Shown here piece after piece: positions 1 to 11,703 of a stretch of DNA of 64,000 nucleotides. The DNA is from Aquatica leii (lineage: Eukaryota; Arthropoda; Insecta; Coleoptera; Lampyridae), in NCBI GenBank assembly GCA_035610365.1, contig CM069432.1:240278104-240342103 (forward strand). The letters run 5' to 3'. Positions within the stretch are counted from its first letter, which is position 1. Each line of letters starts with the position of its first letter. A model generated the notes under the pieces. The model saw only the letters and a list, made by a program, of their open reading frames with translations. It had not been told where the DNA came from and did not search any database. A program made the position numbers and the translations under genes.

Positions 1-170
1 TCCGGTTTCACCAACTAAAATTTAACTGTAGATTAACTAACCTACGATTAAATTTAAAATCCTGTCATATCATTGGTTATTAGTTTTAAGCTAACCAATG
101 ATATGACAGGATTTTAAATTTAATCGTAGGTTAGTTAATCTAGAGTTAAATTTTAGTTGGTGAAACCGAA
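1..170. repeat. Foldback (MITE-like) palindrome
   Basis: Bases 1-79 and 92-170 are inverted copies of each other, separated by a 12-base spacer. I see only two mismatches between the 79-base arms. The whole unit would fold as one long hairpin. There is no coding capacity. The left end coincides with the window edge, so the element may extend further. This structure fits a foldback MITE. The superfamily is not identifiable because the target duplication cannot be seen. Confidence 0.85.
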
Positions 171-410
171 TATAAGTGAATTAATTACGTTTATTGACAT
201 AATGCACACCCGCGTCACATACCGAAAGTGTTGTCATAATCACCATTTTGTCAGTGTCCCGGTTCTATCTTAGTGATCCAACTTTTAACCTCTAGGATTG
301 CGTGAAAACACTATTAGTGACGCAAAATTCAAATATGTATTTGCTGTACAGTGTTAATGGCTGCAAATTACTGCAATCAGACTAAATAAATTGATAATAA
401 CATATTTATT

Positions 411-2140
411 TTAGACTCAGGTGCCAGCAATCATTTCGTGAAAGAAAACAGAACAATACATGCATATTGTAAAAGAAATTAATCATCCAGTTGCTGTACA
501 CATAGATAACGGGCAAATATTAAAGGCAGTAGAAATAGGAGAGTTGAAAGCAAAATTTGAAGGCAAACATATAACAATTAAAGCTATTATACTTTTAGAA
601 ATAAAACATAATCTTCTCTCAGTAAGTAAACTTATTAACAGAGGTCATCGTATAACTGTGGAAAAGAATAAAACAATAATTCAAGGTACAAATTTTACAC
701 TTGCATGTAACACTATGAACTGGCTTTATATATTGCAATTGGATAGTTTTGCCGAAAAAGTGTGTAATGTAGTTGTCAAAAATGATGATCTATGACATAA
801 TAAATTGGGACATGTTGGAAACGATGCTCTCGAACATATGGGCCTTACAGTTCTTATTGATGTATGTATAGTATATACGTAGAAGCTAAGGCAGTCAGAT
901 TACCTTTTTATAAAAATGAAAACAAGAAAATAAGAAAAGTTCTAACACATAGTGACATAAGTGGGCCCATTCTGCCAGCAACTACCAGTCGGGAACGTTA
1001 CTTTCAAGTTATCCTAGATGATTCTTCTCATTTTGCAGTAATCAAATTGCTAAAAAAGAAGAATGAAACTAAAGAAAATCTAAAACAATACATAAAGGAA
1101 CTAGAAAAGCAGCTTGAAGGAATGATAAAACAAATTAGAGTGGACCATGGTGGAAAATTTTCTACAAATGCTTTTAAATTTTTTTGTAATAATAATTGAA
1201 TTAAGCTAGAATACATAATGAGTTATAGTCCACAAATGAATGAAAAAGCTGAAAAGTTGAATGGAAATCTTTTACATAAGTACGAGCAAAAATATTTGCT
1301 TCAGGAACATCAAAATTTTTCTGGGGCAAAGCGTTAAAGATCTCAATATATCAATTGAACAGAACACCTAAATCAGCATTGAAAAGAACTTGCAACAATC
1401 ATGGCATGGTCGAAATTGAAGATTTTTGAATGAATCCTGAGGCCTAAATGCGCTACAATGATTGGATATAGTGGTGTTGGATACACGCTGTGGATTGCAA
1501 GCAAAAAGAAAGTAATTCAGTCCAGAGGTTTGAAGAAAATACAATGGAATATAAAGCAACATAAAAATCGGGTAAATAAGAAAACAGAGAAAACGTAGTT
1601 GTTATAACGCCAACTCTAAAAGAAAAAGAAACGTATATAATAAAATTTAAAAATGAACAAGAAATTATTAAGGATCATAAAATTAACAGAGAAGAAACTG
1701 TATCCCAAAGTGAAAACTCAAATAAAAATGATTACCAGGAACAAAAATTTGAAAGAATCTCATGATATGGAAGAAATATAAAAGCTTCCACTAAAGTGAT
1801 AGACTACAAACTCTATACAGCTTATTGTTTACTGACTGAATCAATAGAGGAACCAAAAACCTACGAAGCATTTTACAACCAGAATGGGAAGTAGCAATAA
1901 GAGACGAACTCACTTTTCATGAGAATATGAAAAGAGATAAATGCTGAATTACCGGCTGGACAGGTAGTTATTGAAAGGAATTGAGTTACAAAATAAAAGA
2001 AGATTGAATTAAAAAAACCAGGTTGATGACGAGAGGTTTTTAAGGAACACATGAAAAAGATAAAGATTTCTCGTATGCTCCTGTATGCTGGATGTTTACG
2101 ATTAGAATTTTACTGTCAGTATCAGTACAACATGGATAGA
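411..2140 (+). pseudogene. Ty1/copia pol relic, 5' part (protease, integrase, start of RT)
   Basis: Broken copia-type polyprotein read in several frames. At 411 the protease motif LDSGASNHFV is visible. It is followed at 460-795 by the pre-integrase segment with HNLLSVSKLINRGH, and at 864-1199 by the integrase core (VILDDSSHFAVIKL, then VDHGGKF). At 1205-1420 comes a decayed stretch with YSPQMN and NRTPKSAL-like residues, and at about 1800-2133 the start of the reverse transcriptase, ending in ILLSVSVQHG. Domain order PR-IN-RT is diagnostic of copia rather than gypsy. Multiple frameshifts and stops mean it is dead. It resumes at 3967 after an insertion. No LTR was recognised. Confidence 0.8.
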
Positions 2141-3966
2141 GTGTCAAACAGATTGTAAACGCCGTTTGAGTTTGTGCGATTTCTTTCGTAAAAGACCCGG
2201 TAATTGAATTGATATTATTCGTTTTATGTAATTTAGAATTGTTTTATTGATTTCACGTTGATTTGATGAGGTTATTTTATGGGTTTGGATTCATGTTTGT
2301 CAATCAATTTTGTAAGTAAAGTTTTGTATTCTAATATTTAGAAATTATTACGCTGTTTAACATCTGTAATATGCATTTACGTTGATTTGGCATATTCTTT
2401 GTCCTGTCAAAATTCCAGTTGTAATTTATGTTTTCCTTTCGAGATATTATTGTAATCAAATATATTTCAGCAGTTTGTTTATTTTAAATTTGTTTAAAAG
2501 TTCTTTGTATTAGGTACGTTCCGAGTGCATTCGTAGTTGGTTTATTAGTGTTAGTTGTATTAAATTGCATTTGAAATGAAGTCATTTTTATAAACTATTT
2601 TGCCTTTTTATGGTTCAGGTCTCAATAAGTAATCTTTACGACCGTAATTAATTATTTTTGTTGATTTGGCATTTCTCACTGTAAGAAAGGCCGTTTTCGA
2701 ACTCTTTTGCGTCGCAATTAATTCGGTTTGCATCTTTCTCCTACGTCTTGTTTTTACGGTTTTCTTTCACAAAAGTGTTGGACACAACCGATAGAGAGTT
2801 GGTAGCGAAACGAGGTTTTAAATATTAGTGATTTTGAGTGACAGGGAGATTCGCAATTTTTTTACCAAGCACTAAACATAATCAAAATATAGTCCATGTG
2901 TAGGGTTAAATTACCTCTAGAAAAGTTGAAGTATCCGCGGAAAACATGAAGATAGAAAGCATAGTGAATTATTAGTTATGTGTTGAAAATAGTTTTCTAA
3001 TTCGTAAATTACGGCTTTTTATGGTTTCACGCGCTTTCAAGTGTTTTTTTTTGTTTTACGTGCCGTGGAATCATGAGTTATTGTGCGACACGGTGCCAAT
3101 TTTGCCTTAGTGGCGGCTTATGGAGATTCTTCCGACGGATCCTTGTCAAATGGGATTAGCTTCTCGATCTTCTGGCCGATTACAGCTGGCTACCTTCAGA
3201 CCAACCACCAGCCCTTTCTTGGACCAACTACCGAAATTTAAGGTATTTATTTTGTACCGACTAAATAAAATTGGTGAATTTATTTACTGGATGATAGTGT
3301 TTTAAAAGCTTTGGGTTTTAAGCAAAATAAAGAGTGTTGCAAATTAACGATTTTACAATTTTTAAATAGTAATTATTATAATTAAGACTATATGAGACAA
3401 AAAAAATTGTTTTAAATATTTATGTTTGACGTTCAACGGAAAATTGACTAATCTCGTAATTTATTAAAATTTTCATTCTTGTCTTAATAGAAATGAAGTT
3501 ATTTTAGTTTGTATTTAATTAATTTCTATTTAATGTAAACCCGTGCGTCAGGTAATTAAGATTTTCTTTTTTTTTTTTTTATTTGTTTTATTTCTTTAAA
3601 TTATGCTTTGTTTTGATGTGCTTATTTAATTAACTTTAATTTTTTTTGTAAACATGCTTTTAATTCCGTCGGCTTCCGCGTTATGTGAATTTTTGTTTAT
3701 TTCAGATTTTAGTGAGATGCACTCTATTAAGGTAAGTCCATTTAGAGTGTGTCCTTCAGGAGCGAGCTTGTGGTTGGCAGGGCCAGAAATCTATTGAGCT
3801 TTACTCCCTCCTGACGGCTTTGATTTTGACTTTGTTTTCTTTTTTAGTTTTCTAAACGGTCACGAAATCTTTAATATAACCCACCTCGTCTTTGAGCATC
3901 GGCAAAACTTCGTTTATGTTACTTTATTTCAGGCAAGTGTCATGATTCTAGCTTTTGCACGTAACA
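2141..3966. mobile_element. Unclassified 1.8-kb insertion inside the copia RT
   Basis: The copia reading stops at 2140 and resumes at 3967. The 7-mer GGATAGA occurs at both junctions (2134-2140 and 3967-3973), as a target-site duplication would. The inserted 1826 bases start gTGTCAAACAG and end CACGTAACA, so TGT...ACA-type LTR ends are conceivable with one extra base. No convincing ORF is present; small ORFs such as 3120-3305 look random. There is a T-rich stretch and a GTTGGTAGCGAAACGAGG-like segment near 2800 that might be a primer-binding region. It could be a solo LTR or a non-autonomous element. The class is unknown. Confidence 0.5.
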
Positions 3967-4760
3967 GGATAGACATTCCTACGGCTTTTTTGAATAGTTA
4001 ATTAAAAACTGATGTGTATATTTATCCTTCTAAAGGATTGAAAGCTGCTGAAAAGACTTTAAACCGTGAGAAGTGCTCCTAAAGTGTAGAATGATAAATT
4101 TAATAGTGTTATGTTAAAGTTTGGATTTCGACGATCTTAATATGATTTTTGCTTATATGTATTGTAAGGATAAGATTTGTCTTAAACTTTTTGTAGATGA
4201 TGCAATCATAACTGAGGACATTGGACAAGTGGAAAAACTACTAATGGATCTACAAAAAAGTTCAACATTAAAATTGTTGGAAATGTGTCTTCACTTGTAA
4301 TAATGCAGATACAAAAGCATGAATTTGTTTTACACATCATAAACCAAAAATAGTTAAGGAATATAACATGAAAAGTTGTAAAAGAATATCAACACCTATG
4401 TAGGTACAGTTTACACTTGAAGAAGCTCAAGTTGACTTAACAGTTCCTTATCGACGACTGATATGTTGTCTGAGGTACATAACGGTTACTACACGTTTTG
4501 ACCGATCCTACTTAGTGTTATATTTAAGCAGATATTTAGACAAACCTACCAATCGACCTTGTAAAGCTGAAAAAATTATACAGCGATATTTAAGTAGTAC
4601 TAAAAATATAGGATTGCATTTTTCAAAAGGAAACACATCAATATAGAAGGTATTTGTGATGCAGATTGGGCAGGTGATACGAAGACAAGAAACAGTGGAA
4701 AACGCTATTTATGATTTAATAATTTTAGAGGAAGCAAGTTTGTGTTGTTTATGTTTTATA
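3967..4760 (+). pseudogene. Ty1/copia pol relic, 3' part (RT and RNase H)
   Basis: Continuation of the copia polyprotein. IDIPTAFLNS near 3974 matches the conserved TAFLNG block of copia RT. KICLKLFVDDAIITEDIGQ (about 4165-4225) contains the FVDD catalytic motif. LICCLRYI...RPCKAEKIIQRYLSST...GLHFSKG (about 4450-4630) is the connection region. The RNase H segment follows (DADWAGDTKTRN, about 4660-4700). Frame changes and stops are frequent. The next small ORF at 4742-4954 shows no recognisable domain. Confidence 0.8.
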
Positions 4761-5184
4761 GATGTACTTTAAAATACAAGCACTTTTTAGGTGTTGAAGT
4801 TAAAGATAAGATTGGACAAGTTATAGATGAATTTTTCATGAATTATCTTATTACTATGTTTTTTATGGGGTTCCTTTTGAGAGAAGATCCGTACCTAAAA
4901 GTAGAGACAATGATTAATGTGATAACCAATTTTAATGAAAATAGATTTCGATAAATGGTTCGTGTGAAAATAAATTTCGATAAATGGTTCGATAAACTCG
5001 TGGAAGTAGCTGCCGATAAAATATTAGCTAACAATTACTTTATATCGTCTTGATTGGTATGGTGAAGGTTTTTCTATTAGAAAAGTGGCTACATTATTTG
5101 CTGTTGGAGATGGAAGTACTGTTTCGAATATAACCAAAAGGTATACAATTAAATTATTTAACTTAAAGTCTCCTTCACAAAAAA

Positions 5185-5990
5185 ATATTTTAATTTAAAT
5201 TTATTTTATAATAAACATGTTTCGACATTTTTAAATGTCATCATCAGTATGTTTACAAATAATATAAATTATTAAAGATATAGCTTACACACTAAATTAT
5301 AAAAGAGCATACCAAGTAATATAATTAAACTGACAAATGTCAAAAATAACAAATTGAAACTATCAATAAACACACAGCCAGAAAAAGTAAAAAATATAAA
5401 TTAAAATTTAAAAAATAGAAAGGTAAAATTAGAATTTAGGATTAAGAAGAGGAGAAGTGCTTATATCGAGAAGTTCATTAAGACAAATAGAAGAATTATC
5501 ATTAAAAAGACGATGAATTTCCAAAATTTCAATATTGTTCAGATAACAGCCTTTATTAGAAAAATGAAGAAATTTTATATTATGATCAGAAGAAAAAGAA
5601 TGACTAGTAGACAAAATGTGATTAGCAAAGGCTCTACAGGTACTAGAGATCTCAGTATTTAAATATCTATTAATAAAATAAATATTTTTTTTGAATCTAA
5701 TTTTGAACTTTCTGCCAGTTTAGCCGACATAAGAAGAATTACAAGAAGCACACGAAATTTTGTAAACACCAGATTTATCTAAAGCAGAAATAGGATCTGT
5801 ATTATTAGCAATATAAAATTTTAAATTATTATTCGTAGAAAAAGAAATAGAATCATTAAATTGTTTGAACAAATTTTTAAATAAATGGCGAAAACGAGTT
5901 CTACGAATAACTGTGTTTAAAATTTAAAAAGGATAACCATTATTATAGGCAAGTTGTTTAATAATGTTCAATTCTTTATTAAAACTGGTT
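5185..5990 (-). pseudogene. Penelope-like element fragment, GIY-YIG endonuclease part
   Basis: On the minus strand, GVYKISCASC...SYVG, then a stop, then TGRKFKIRFK is a GIY-YIG nuclease domain. It is followed by ANHILSTSHSF and a C-terminal tail with NKGCYLNNIEILEI (frame 5614-5429). This is the C-terminal endonuclease of a Penelope-like reverse transcriptase. The 3' end near 5213-5254 holds a hammerhead-like fold. The fragment lies inside the Harbinger transposase, antisense to it, so it inserted after the Harbinger element. An internal stop replaces the usual Gln of the xGQTGR motif. Confidence 0.75.
5213..5254 (-). ncRNA. Hammerhead-ribozyme-like motif of the Penelope-like fragment
   Basis: Read on the minus strand, the core CTGATGA is followed by a stem (GACATT / AATGTC around TAAA) and then GAAAC. 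AAACAT before the core and ATGTTT after it can pair as stem I. Hammerhead motifs are known from ends of Penelope-like elements. Stem III would be minimal here, as in the short forms described from these elements. Confidence 0.6.
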
Positions 5991-6009
5991 ATAGAAAAAA
6001 GAATATAAT

Positions 6010-6205
6010 AATATTATTCAATTTTTAAATTTGCCTGACAGTAACCGAATTAGGTATGAAATTCATAATAACTTAAACTAAATTTAATCCTAGTTTCAAT
6101 TTGATTTATAAAACTTGCATCTCGCTGAAATCAAAAATTAAATTTAACAATTTAATTATTTCCAAAGCTGATAAAGACAATTGTATTGTTATTCTTTCTC
6201 CTTTC
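6010..6205 (+). pseudogene. Penelope-like element fragment, N-terminal RT part
   Basis: On the plus strand the reading IKFNNLIISKADKDNCIVIL matches the conserved SKADKGN(S/T)IVI block near the start of Penelope-like reverse transcriptases. It lies head to head with the GIY-YIG fragment at 5185-5990, so the inserted Penelope-like material is rearranged, with its N- and C-terminal parts in opposite orientation. Right after it the Harbinger frame resumes. Confidence 0.6.
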
Positions 6206-6929
6206 AGATAGTGTTAATAAATGATTTTCTTAATGTTGGTGGTTTAAAACGTATTGGATGCGTAGTTGGAACAGAGATTTGACTTAAAAAACCATCAATT
6301 GATTCGGAAACATACTTTTCCAGAAAGCATTTTTATTCATTGAAGATGGAAGCAGTCTGTGATTATACAATCAAAATTCGTCATGTGGTAATTGGATATC
6401 TAGGCAGTATTCATGACAGCAGGATATACACAAAGTGCCCCTTGTTTACAAATGCTAACCAGTATTTTGCTGGACATAAATAGATTTCTGGCGACAGTGC
6501 GTACAATTTAACTACAGTAATAACACCATATCTTTCAACTGATAAACAAGGAACTCTTAAGGAAAGAAAATGTTTTAATGAAAATTTAAGCAAGCGTGTA
6601 AGGATTGAAAATTGTTTTGCTTATTTAAAGAAACGAATTTCAAGTTTGAAGGAAGTCATGCTAATAATAATTGTTTTGCATGTCAATGAATTTCAGTTCG
6701 TTGTTGGTAAAGATGACTTTATTCCAAACGAGGAAGACAAGAGCAACAAAGATGAAGGAAGTAAACCATTTGCCTGCACCGACAATGCAGAAATGAAAAG
6801 AAGAGCTATTTTGGAACAATGTAAACCTACAACAAACAATTAAATTTCACAAAATTCCAAATAATTTCTTTATTTAATAAACTGAATTGGAATTTTTTTT
6901 TTAAATAATTGGAGATGTGAATAAAACTT

Positions 6930-7741
6930 AACTTTCAAGAAAATTTATTTGTTGGATTATTTCTGATATTGAATTCCCATTTCCATTTTTTTAAGTTTGA
7001 ATTTTTTTTCCATTTGCAATTTTTTTAAATTCCAGTTTGTTTTCTACTTTGAATTCTTCCAACTTCATTTTTTCTTTTTTAATATCTGAACTTTTTGTTT
7101 TAAATTCGCATTCCATATTTCATTTCATTTCTTCAAAATTAAGTTTTTGTTGATTGTTTTTAATTGGTCTAATTCATTTCGGTTTACTTGAAGAAGTGTG
7201 AGTTTGTATCGTCTTCTACAATGACTTCCATGAATTGGGAATAACAACAAGGAAACTATTATTGGGATCGTTTTCTAGTTCCATTTCTTTGCTGCAATAC
7301 GATTCGATGGCAAATTTATATTTTTTCTCGGGCCAAAAATTTCCGCCAAGTCATAATGAGGACAAACTGTATTAATATAATTTAAAAATATATTTATTAA
7401 ATGCATGACTTTATTAAATTTAAACATTTTAAGTTTTTTAGTTAATTTTTATCTTTTGCTCTTTGCCTTCTTCTAGCAAAACAGCATCCGTTTGGGCCTC
7501 GCATTTCTGTGTTTTTATAAAATTTGTTTTCAAATTTCTCAATTTGTTCTTAACCAACAAAATATCAAGCTTAGCAGTGTCCGGTGATGTATACAACTCG
7601 AATAATTTGCTATAAAATTTGTTAGCAGTTGGTTTTTAAAAATTAATTGTTTAAAATTAATTAAGCAACTGTTTGAAATTTTATTTAATCAAATCCTTCT
7701 GGATTATCCTTTATTTTGTCAAGAATTGCCTCAAGTAATTG
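6930..7741 (-). pseudogene. Harbinger accessory Myb/SANT-like (MADF-like) protein, 3' part
   Basis: Minus-strand readings give, in order: LLEAILDKIKDNPEGFD (about 7738-7688), then TANKFYSKLFELYT, then LDILLVKNKLRNLKTNFIK and LLEEGKEQK (7650-7445). Next come VCPHYDLAEIFG (about 7365-7330) and a charged coiled-coil tail with KKEKMKLEEFKVENKLEF (about 7085-7030). This order of an N-terminal three-helix DNA-binding domain plus coiled-coil tail fits the second gene of PIF/Harbinger transposons, which helps the transposase reach nucleus and DNA. Stops and frame changes show decay. The 5' end is separated from it by the LINE at 7742-11703. Confidence 0.6.
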
Positions 7742-7757
7742 CGTATAAATTATTGAG

Positions 7758-8786
7758 ATGGCGGCGGAGGCAGGCGCGTCTGAACTCGCTCCTACAAAAC
7801 CGTGTCGAAAGTGCAATAATATTCCTCTTAATGGGGTTAAGTGCGTAAACTGTGGGTCGCTGTTACACCCCGGGTGCCTAAAATATTTGAAAAACGTCAC
7901 TGTAATAAGTGATGGTCTGGTAAATTTCTGTGAAAGTGTGATTAATGCATACGACAAACCGCTATGCGAGGATAAGGACAGTTCAAGACAGGATCACATG
8001 ACTGATATCAGTTCTCTAAAGGCTGTTATTGGCCAAAAAGACCTGTTAATTAGTGCTCTACAAGAAACGGTAAGCTCCCTTAAAAAGCAAATTAATGTAA
8101 TGAATTTTGTAAAAGAGTTTATGTCTAACATAAAATCAAGTAATATGAAGGTGAGTGTAAATAATACACATCAAAACACGTCTACCAAAAAAAGTGAAAT
8201 AAACACTGTACATCAAGAAGTAAATAATGTAACGACTAGTGCTCCTGCGTTTTCCACAATTGTTAAACGTAATTCGACAGCCACACAAAACAACAAGGTT
8301 AAGATGAAAAGTTCAAAACAAACAGATAACTCTAATCTTAAGGTCATTCCTTCAACAATGGAGGTAAATAAAGTAAATAAATACTCTGATGTTCATGCAG
8401 AGGACATAACAAGTAACGCTAATTGGACCACCGTTGATAAGAAGAAGAAAAGCACCCGCACCAGAGGCGACGTGATTACTGGAACAGAAAAATCGAGCGA
8501 CCATAATACTCCAACTATAAAGGCGGCTCCTAATACTTTCCTATTACATATTTGCCGACTTGCTCCTGAAACTACAGAATCTGACTTAAATAATTATTTA
8601 TCTAAGACATATGATGTAATATCATGCGAAAAACTTAATGCTAAATTTCCGCTAATTTATTCATCTCTCAAAATATGTGTCGGTGAATCAGATGCTGAAA
8701 AAATTAAAGATGCTAGCCTATGGCCAGAGGGCGTCAAAATTGGACGGTTTTTTCAAAAGTGTTGGACACCTCCACAGGAAAAATAG
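7758..8786 (+). CDS. LINE ORF1 protein with N-terminal zinc finger
   Basis: 342-residue intact frame. Residues 16-40 carry C16-x2-C19, C29-x2-C32 and H37-x2-C40, a PHD/treble-clef-like zinc-binding cluster seen in ORF1 proteins of CR1-like LINEs. Residues about 80-110 (SLKAVIGQKDLLISALQETV) look like a coiled coil. The middle is Ser/Thr/Lys/Asn-rich. The last 90 residues (NTFLLHICRLAPETTESDL, KLNAKFPLIYSSLKICV) resemble an RNA-binding fold. ORF1 proteins bind element RNA as multimers and are needed for retrotransposition. The ATG at 7758 lies 16 bases from the inferred element start. ORF2 begins 3 bases after the stop. Confidence 0.75.
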   Translation: MAAEAGASELAPTKPCRKCNNIPLNGVKCVNCGSLLHPGCLKYLKNVTVISDGLVNFCESVINAYDKPLCEDKDSSRQDHMTDISSLKAVIGQKDLLISALQETVSSLKKQINVMNFVKEFMSNIKSSNMKVSVNNTHQNTSTKKSEINTVHQEVNNVTTSAPAFSTIVKRNSTATQNNKVKMKSSKQTDNSNLKVIPSTMEVNKVNKYSDVHAEDITSNANWTTVDKKKKSTRTRGDVITGTEKSSDHNTPTIKAAPNTFLLHICRLAPETTESDLNNYLSKTYDVISCEKLNAKFPLIYSSLKICVGESDAEKIKDASLWPEGVKIGRFFQKCWTPPQEK

Positions 8787-8791
8787 CGAAT

Positions 8792-11565
8792 ATGCAACCG
8801 AATCTACTTCTCTTAAACGTTCGGTATTTAAATATTGATAAACTAAATGAACTACAATATCGGTAATTATGAAAACCTCTTCTTCTTATGTTTAACTGAA
8901 ATTGGAATAAACCCTGATGCAACTTCGTCAGGGACTATCCAAGGATATAAACTAGACTCCTTCTACTGTAGAAGTCAATTTAAAGGTGGCGGAGTATGTA
9001 TTTATGTCAGTGACAATATAGAAATTAGTGATAAGAGATTAAACCTGCATCAGTTCTGTATAGACAAACATTTTGAAGTTTGTGCATCTTTTTTTCATGT
9101 GAACCTCAAGGAGTACCTAATACTGAATTGTTATAGGTCTCCCTGTGGCAACAAATTAATGTTTATAAACAAATTGGTTGAAGTGTTGGGGCTTTTATTC
9201 AAACCTAATATTAATCTTATTATTTGTGGTGACTTTAATATTCATGTAGATTTAAATTGTTCGTATTACAGAAAATTATGTAATGTACTAACAAGCTTTA
9301 ACTTAAAAAATATTGTAGGTTGGCCAACCCGAGTTACAGAAAGTTCAGCTACCATTATTGACCATGTCTATATTAATTTTGAGAACAATGGCGTAACATT
9401 TGTGGATGACAATGCTATCTCTGGTCATCGCACAATTTTTGTGGAAATGGGCATGCAAAATAAGGTAACTAATCAAACAAAAAGTACTTATTTTAAGCGT
9501 AAATTTTCCGAGGAAGCAATAACCATTTTTTTAATCAAACTTTGCAATGAAAACTGGACGTTCATATATCATTTGACTGATTTGAATAATGCTTTCTATG
9601 ACTTTCTAGAAGTATTTGTGTCATTTTAATACTTGTTTTCCATTTGTCAAAACTTACTTAAATGATAATCATATACCTAAACAGTGGATTGATAATGATG
9701 TCAGAGCATCTAGCAGTGACCTCAAAAATTTTTACCAAGTTCAGCAAAGACTTCCGGCTTTGTGTAATGCTTACAAATTGGCACAAAAAAGACACAGAAC
9801 AGAACACAGAACCAAATATTTACTTCAACTAATATCTCTAAAAAATGTGGCAGGTAACCGCAGAGCTATCTAATAAAATTAACCAGAATAGCAAGAATAT
9901 CAAGCTAAAAACGAATGGTAGGATAGCTGAAAACCCAGAAGTAGTAAGTAACTATTTTAATAAGTTTTTCAAAACTGTTCCTACAAATATTAGTGTTACG
10001 CAGGGGCAAAAGCCACCCTTTCAAAATGAACGCAGACACATTATCAATAACAAATCTTTTAAACTATGTCCATACACAGAACATAAGTTAATAAACCTGT
10101 TACAGCGAAAACTGAAAAATAAGAGTTCATCTGGCCCAGATGACGTGCCTGCTTACATATTAAAACGGTCACTAAGTCAATGTATTAACCCACTTACCTA
10201 CTTAGTTAATCTGTCATTTTGTACTGGCACTTTTCCCACCAAATTTAAAGTGGCAAAGATAACTCCAGTCTACAAAAAAGGGGATACGCAAATCCCTGAA
10301 AACTACAGACCTATTACACTTCCTTCAGTTTTCTCCAAAGTCTTCGAATATGCTTATTTAGATAGACTCAGTAAGTTTTTGAATGATAACAGGATACTTT
10401 CTAAAAACCAACATGGTTTCTGTGCTGGTAAGTCCACACAGACCGCCCTAATCTCCTTCATAGGGGAATGTATAAATCAACTTGAAAGTGGAACAGCACC
10501 CATAGGAATTTTCTGTGACTTGAGTCGGGCCTTCGAATGTGTCAGGATTGACAGTTTGCTGAAGGTATTATACAGTTATGGTATAATAGACATCGCACTC
10601 CGCTGGCTTGAATCTTTCCTAAGTGAACGTCACCAGTTTGTGAGCGTTAGGCATAGAGGTAGTCGTGGCATAAGAATATGTAACTCAAAGCTAATAAGTA
10701 TTGATATGGGTGTACCGCAAGGGTCTATTTTAGGCTCCTTACTCTTTATTTTGTACATTAATAAGCTCGACACCATATCAACACAAGCTAATTTTACGAT
10801 GTATGCGGATGATACGTCAGTTCTCATAGCTGATAAGGACGTTAACGCTTTACAAAATAAGGCCAATGTAATAATGAAAAACCTTAATGCATGGCTCAGT
10901 AATAAAGGCATTCATCTAAATAAAAAGAAAACGGTACTTCTGCAATTAAATAAGGATTCTAAAAAACACGTCTTGCCTATAACCATTAAAATGGACAATA
11001 TAGCCATTCTTAAAGAGAAATATGTAAAATTCCTACGAATATATGTGGATGAGTGCCTTAATTGGAGAGTGCACTGTCAATATCTCATTTCAAAATTAAA
11101 TTCTTTTTTATATCTGTTTAGAAATTTAAGAACTATTTTAACAAAAAACCAATTATTAATCGTATATCACGCCCTAGTGGTGTCACGCATCAGGTATGGT
11201 ATCTGTTTCTGGGGTTGGTCAACGCTAGAGCCAATTGTGTAGCAATTTTTAAAAAATACAAACTACTAACACTCCCGAGTTTGTACATCTTTGAACTGTG
11301 CATGTACGCCTTTACTAACAAAAGTGCGTTTGCAACAAATAAAGATGTACTACATACCGTGAACACAAGAAATCGTGATAACTCTCATGTCCCGTTGGCT
11401 AGATGTAAAATTGCGTACAGGGCACCTGCCAGTGCTGCGCAAAAGGCCTATAATGCACCTCCTATAAAAATTAAAACTATAAAAAACTTAAGACAATTTA
11501 AATCAGCACTGCACGGATATTTGGTGGAGAATTGCCTATATAAGGTTTCTGACTATCTAACATGA
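8792..11565 (+). pseudogene. LINE ORF2 (APE endonuclease and reverse transcriptase), frameshifted
   Basis: The ATG at 8792 gives NLLLLNVRYLN, the start of an AP-like endonuclease. A frameshift near 8860 leads into 8847-9629 with LCLTEIGI, GGGVCIYV, LIICGDFNIHVD, TIIDHVYIN and ISGHRTIF, the APE metal-site and catalytic blocks. Further shifts occur near 9620 and 9850. The RT at 9845-11242 has NYRPITLPSVFSKVFE, HGFCAGKSTQTAL, FCDLSRAFECV, GVPQGSILG and the catalytic MYADDTSVLI. The C-terminal tail is at 11215-11565. Four open segments show that three or four small indels killed the gene, while catalytic residues look intact. Confidence 0.8.
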
Positions 11566-11703
11566 TTCGTACTTAGTTATCATAAATATATTTGACTGTG
11601 ATCTTTATGTTTGTTCGTTAATGTTAAATAGTGTGATGACGACTTCTATACAATATTGTTTGTCTTTTAAAGGAAATAAAACTATTATTATTATTATTAT
11701 TAG

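Larger units (their letters stand above)
4955..6843 (+). pseudogene. Harbinger/PIF transposase (HARBI1-like), interrupted
   Basis: DDE transposase of the PIF/Harbinger superfamily in two blocks. The N-terminal helix-turn-helix part is at 4960-5165 (DWYGEGFSIRKVATLFAVG-like, spread over frames). The catalytic part is at 6215-6843: GGLKRIGCVVGTE, then GYLGSIHDSRIYTKCPLF, then ISGDSAYNL, then RVRIENCFAYLKKRISSL, which are the typical spaced blocks of this family. The gap 5185-6205 is filled by Penelope-like sequence. Stops (for example before LKKPSID and after YFAGHK) show it is inactive. The accessory Myb-like gene lies convergent on the other strand just downstream, as in two-gene Harbinger elements. 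Confidence 0.8.
7742..11703 (+). mobile_element. Near full-length LINE (CR1/Jockey-like) retrotransposon
   Basis: A two-ORF non-LTR retrotransposon about 3.96 kb long. It has a very short leader before ORF1, an ORF2 with endonuclease and RT, and a terminal (ATT)n tail at 11684-11702 typical of CR1-like LINEs. The flanking Harbinger accessory frame is cut at the junctions. TTG occurs on both sides (7739-7741 and 11704-11706), giving at most a 3-base target duplication. ORF1 is intact and ORF2 carries a few frameshifts, so the copy looks fairly young but inactive. Confidence 0.75.

Noticed and set aside
3120..3305. 61-codon ORF in the copia insertion
   Set aside because: No recognisable domain; length expected by chance.
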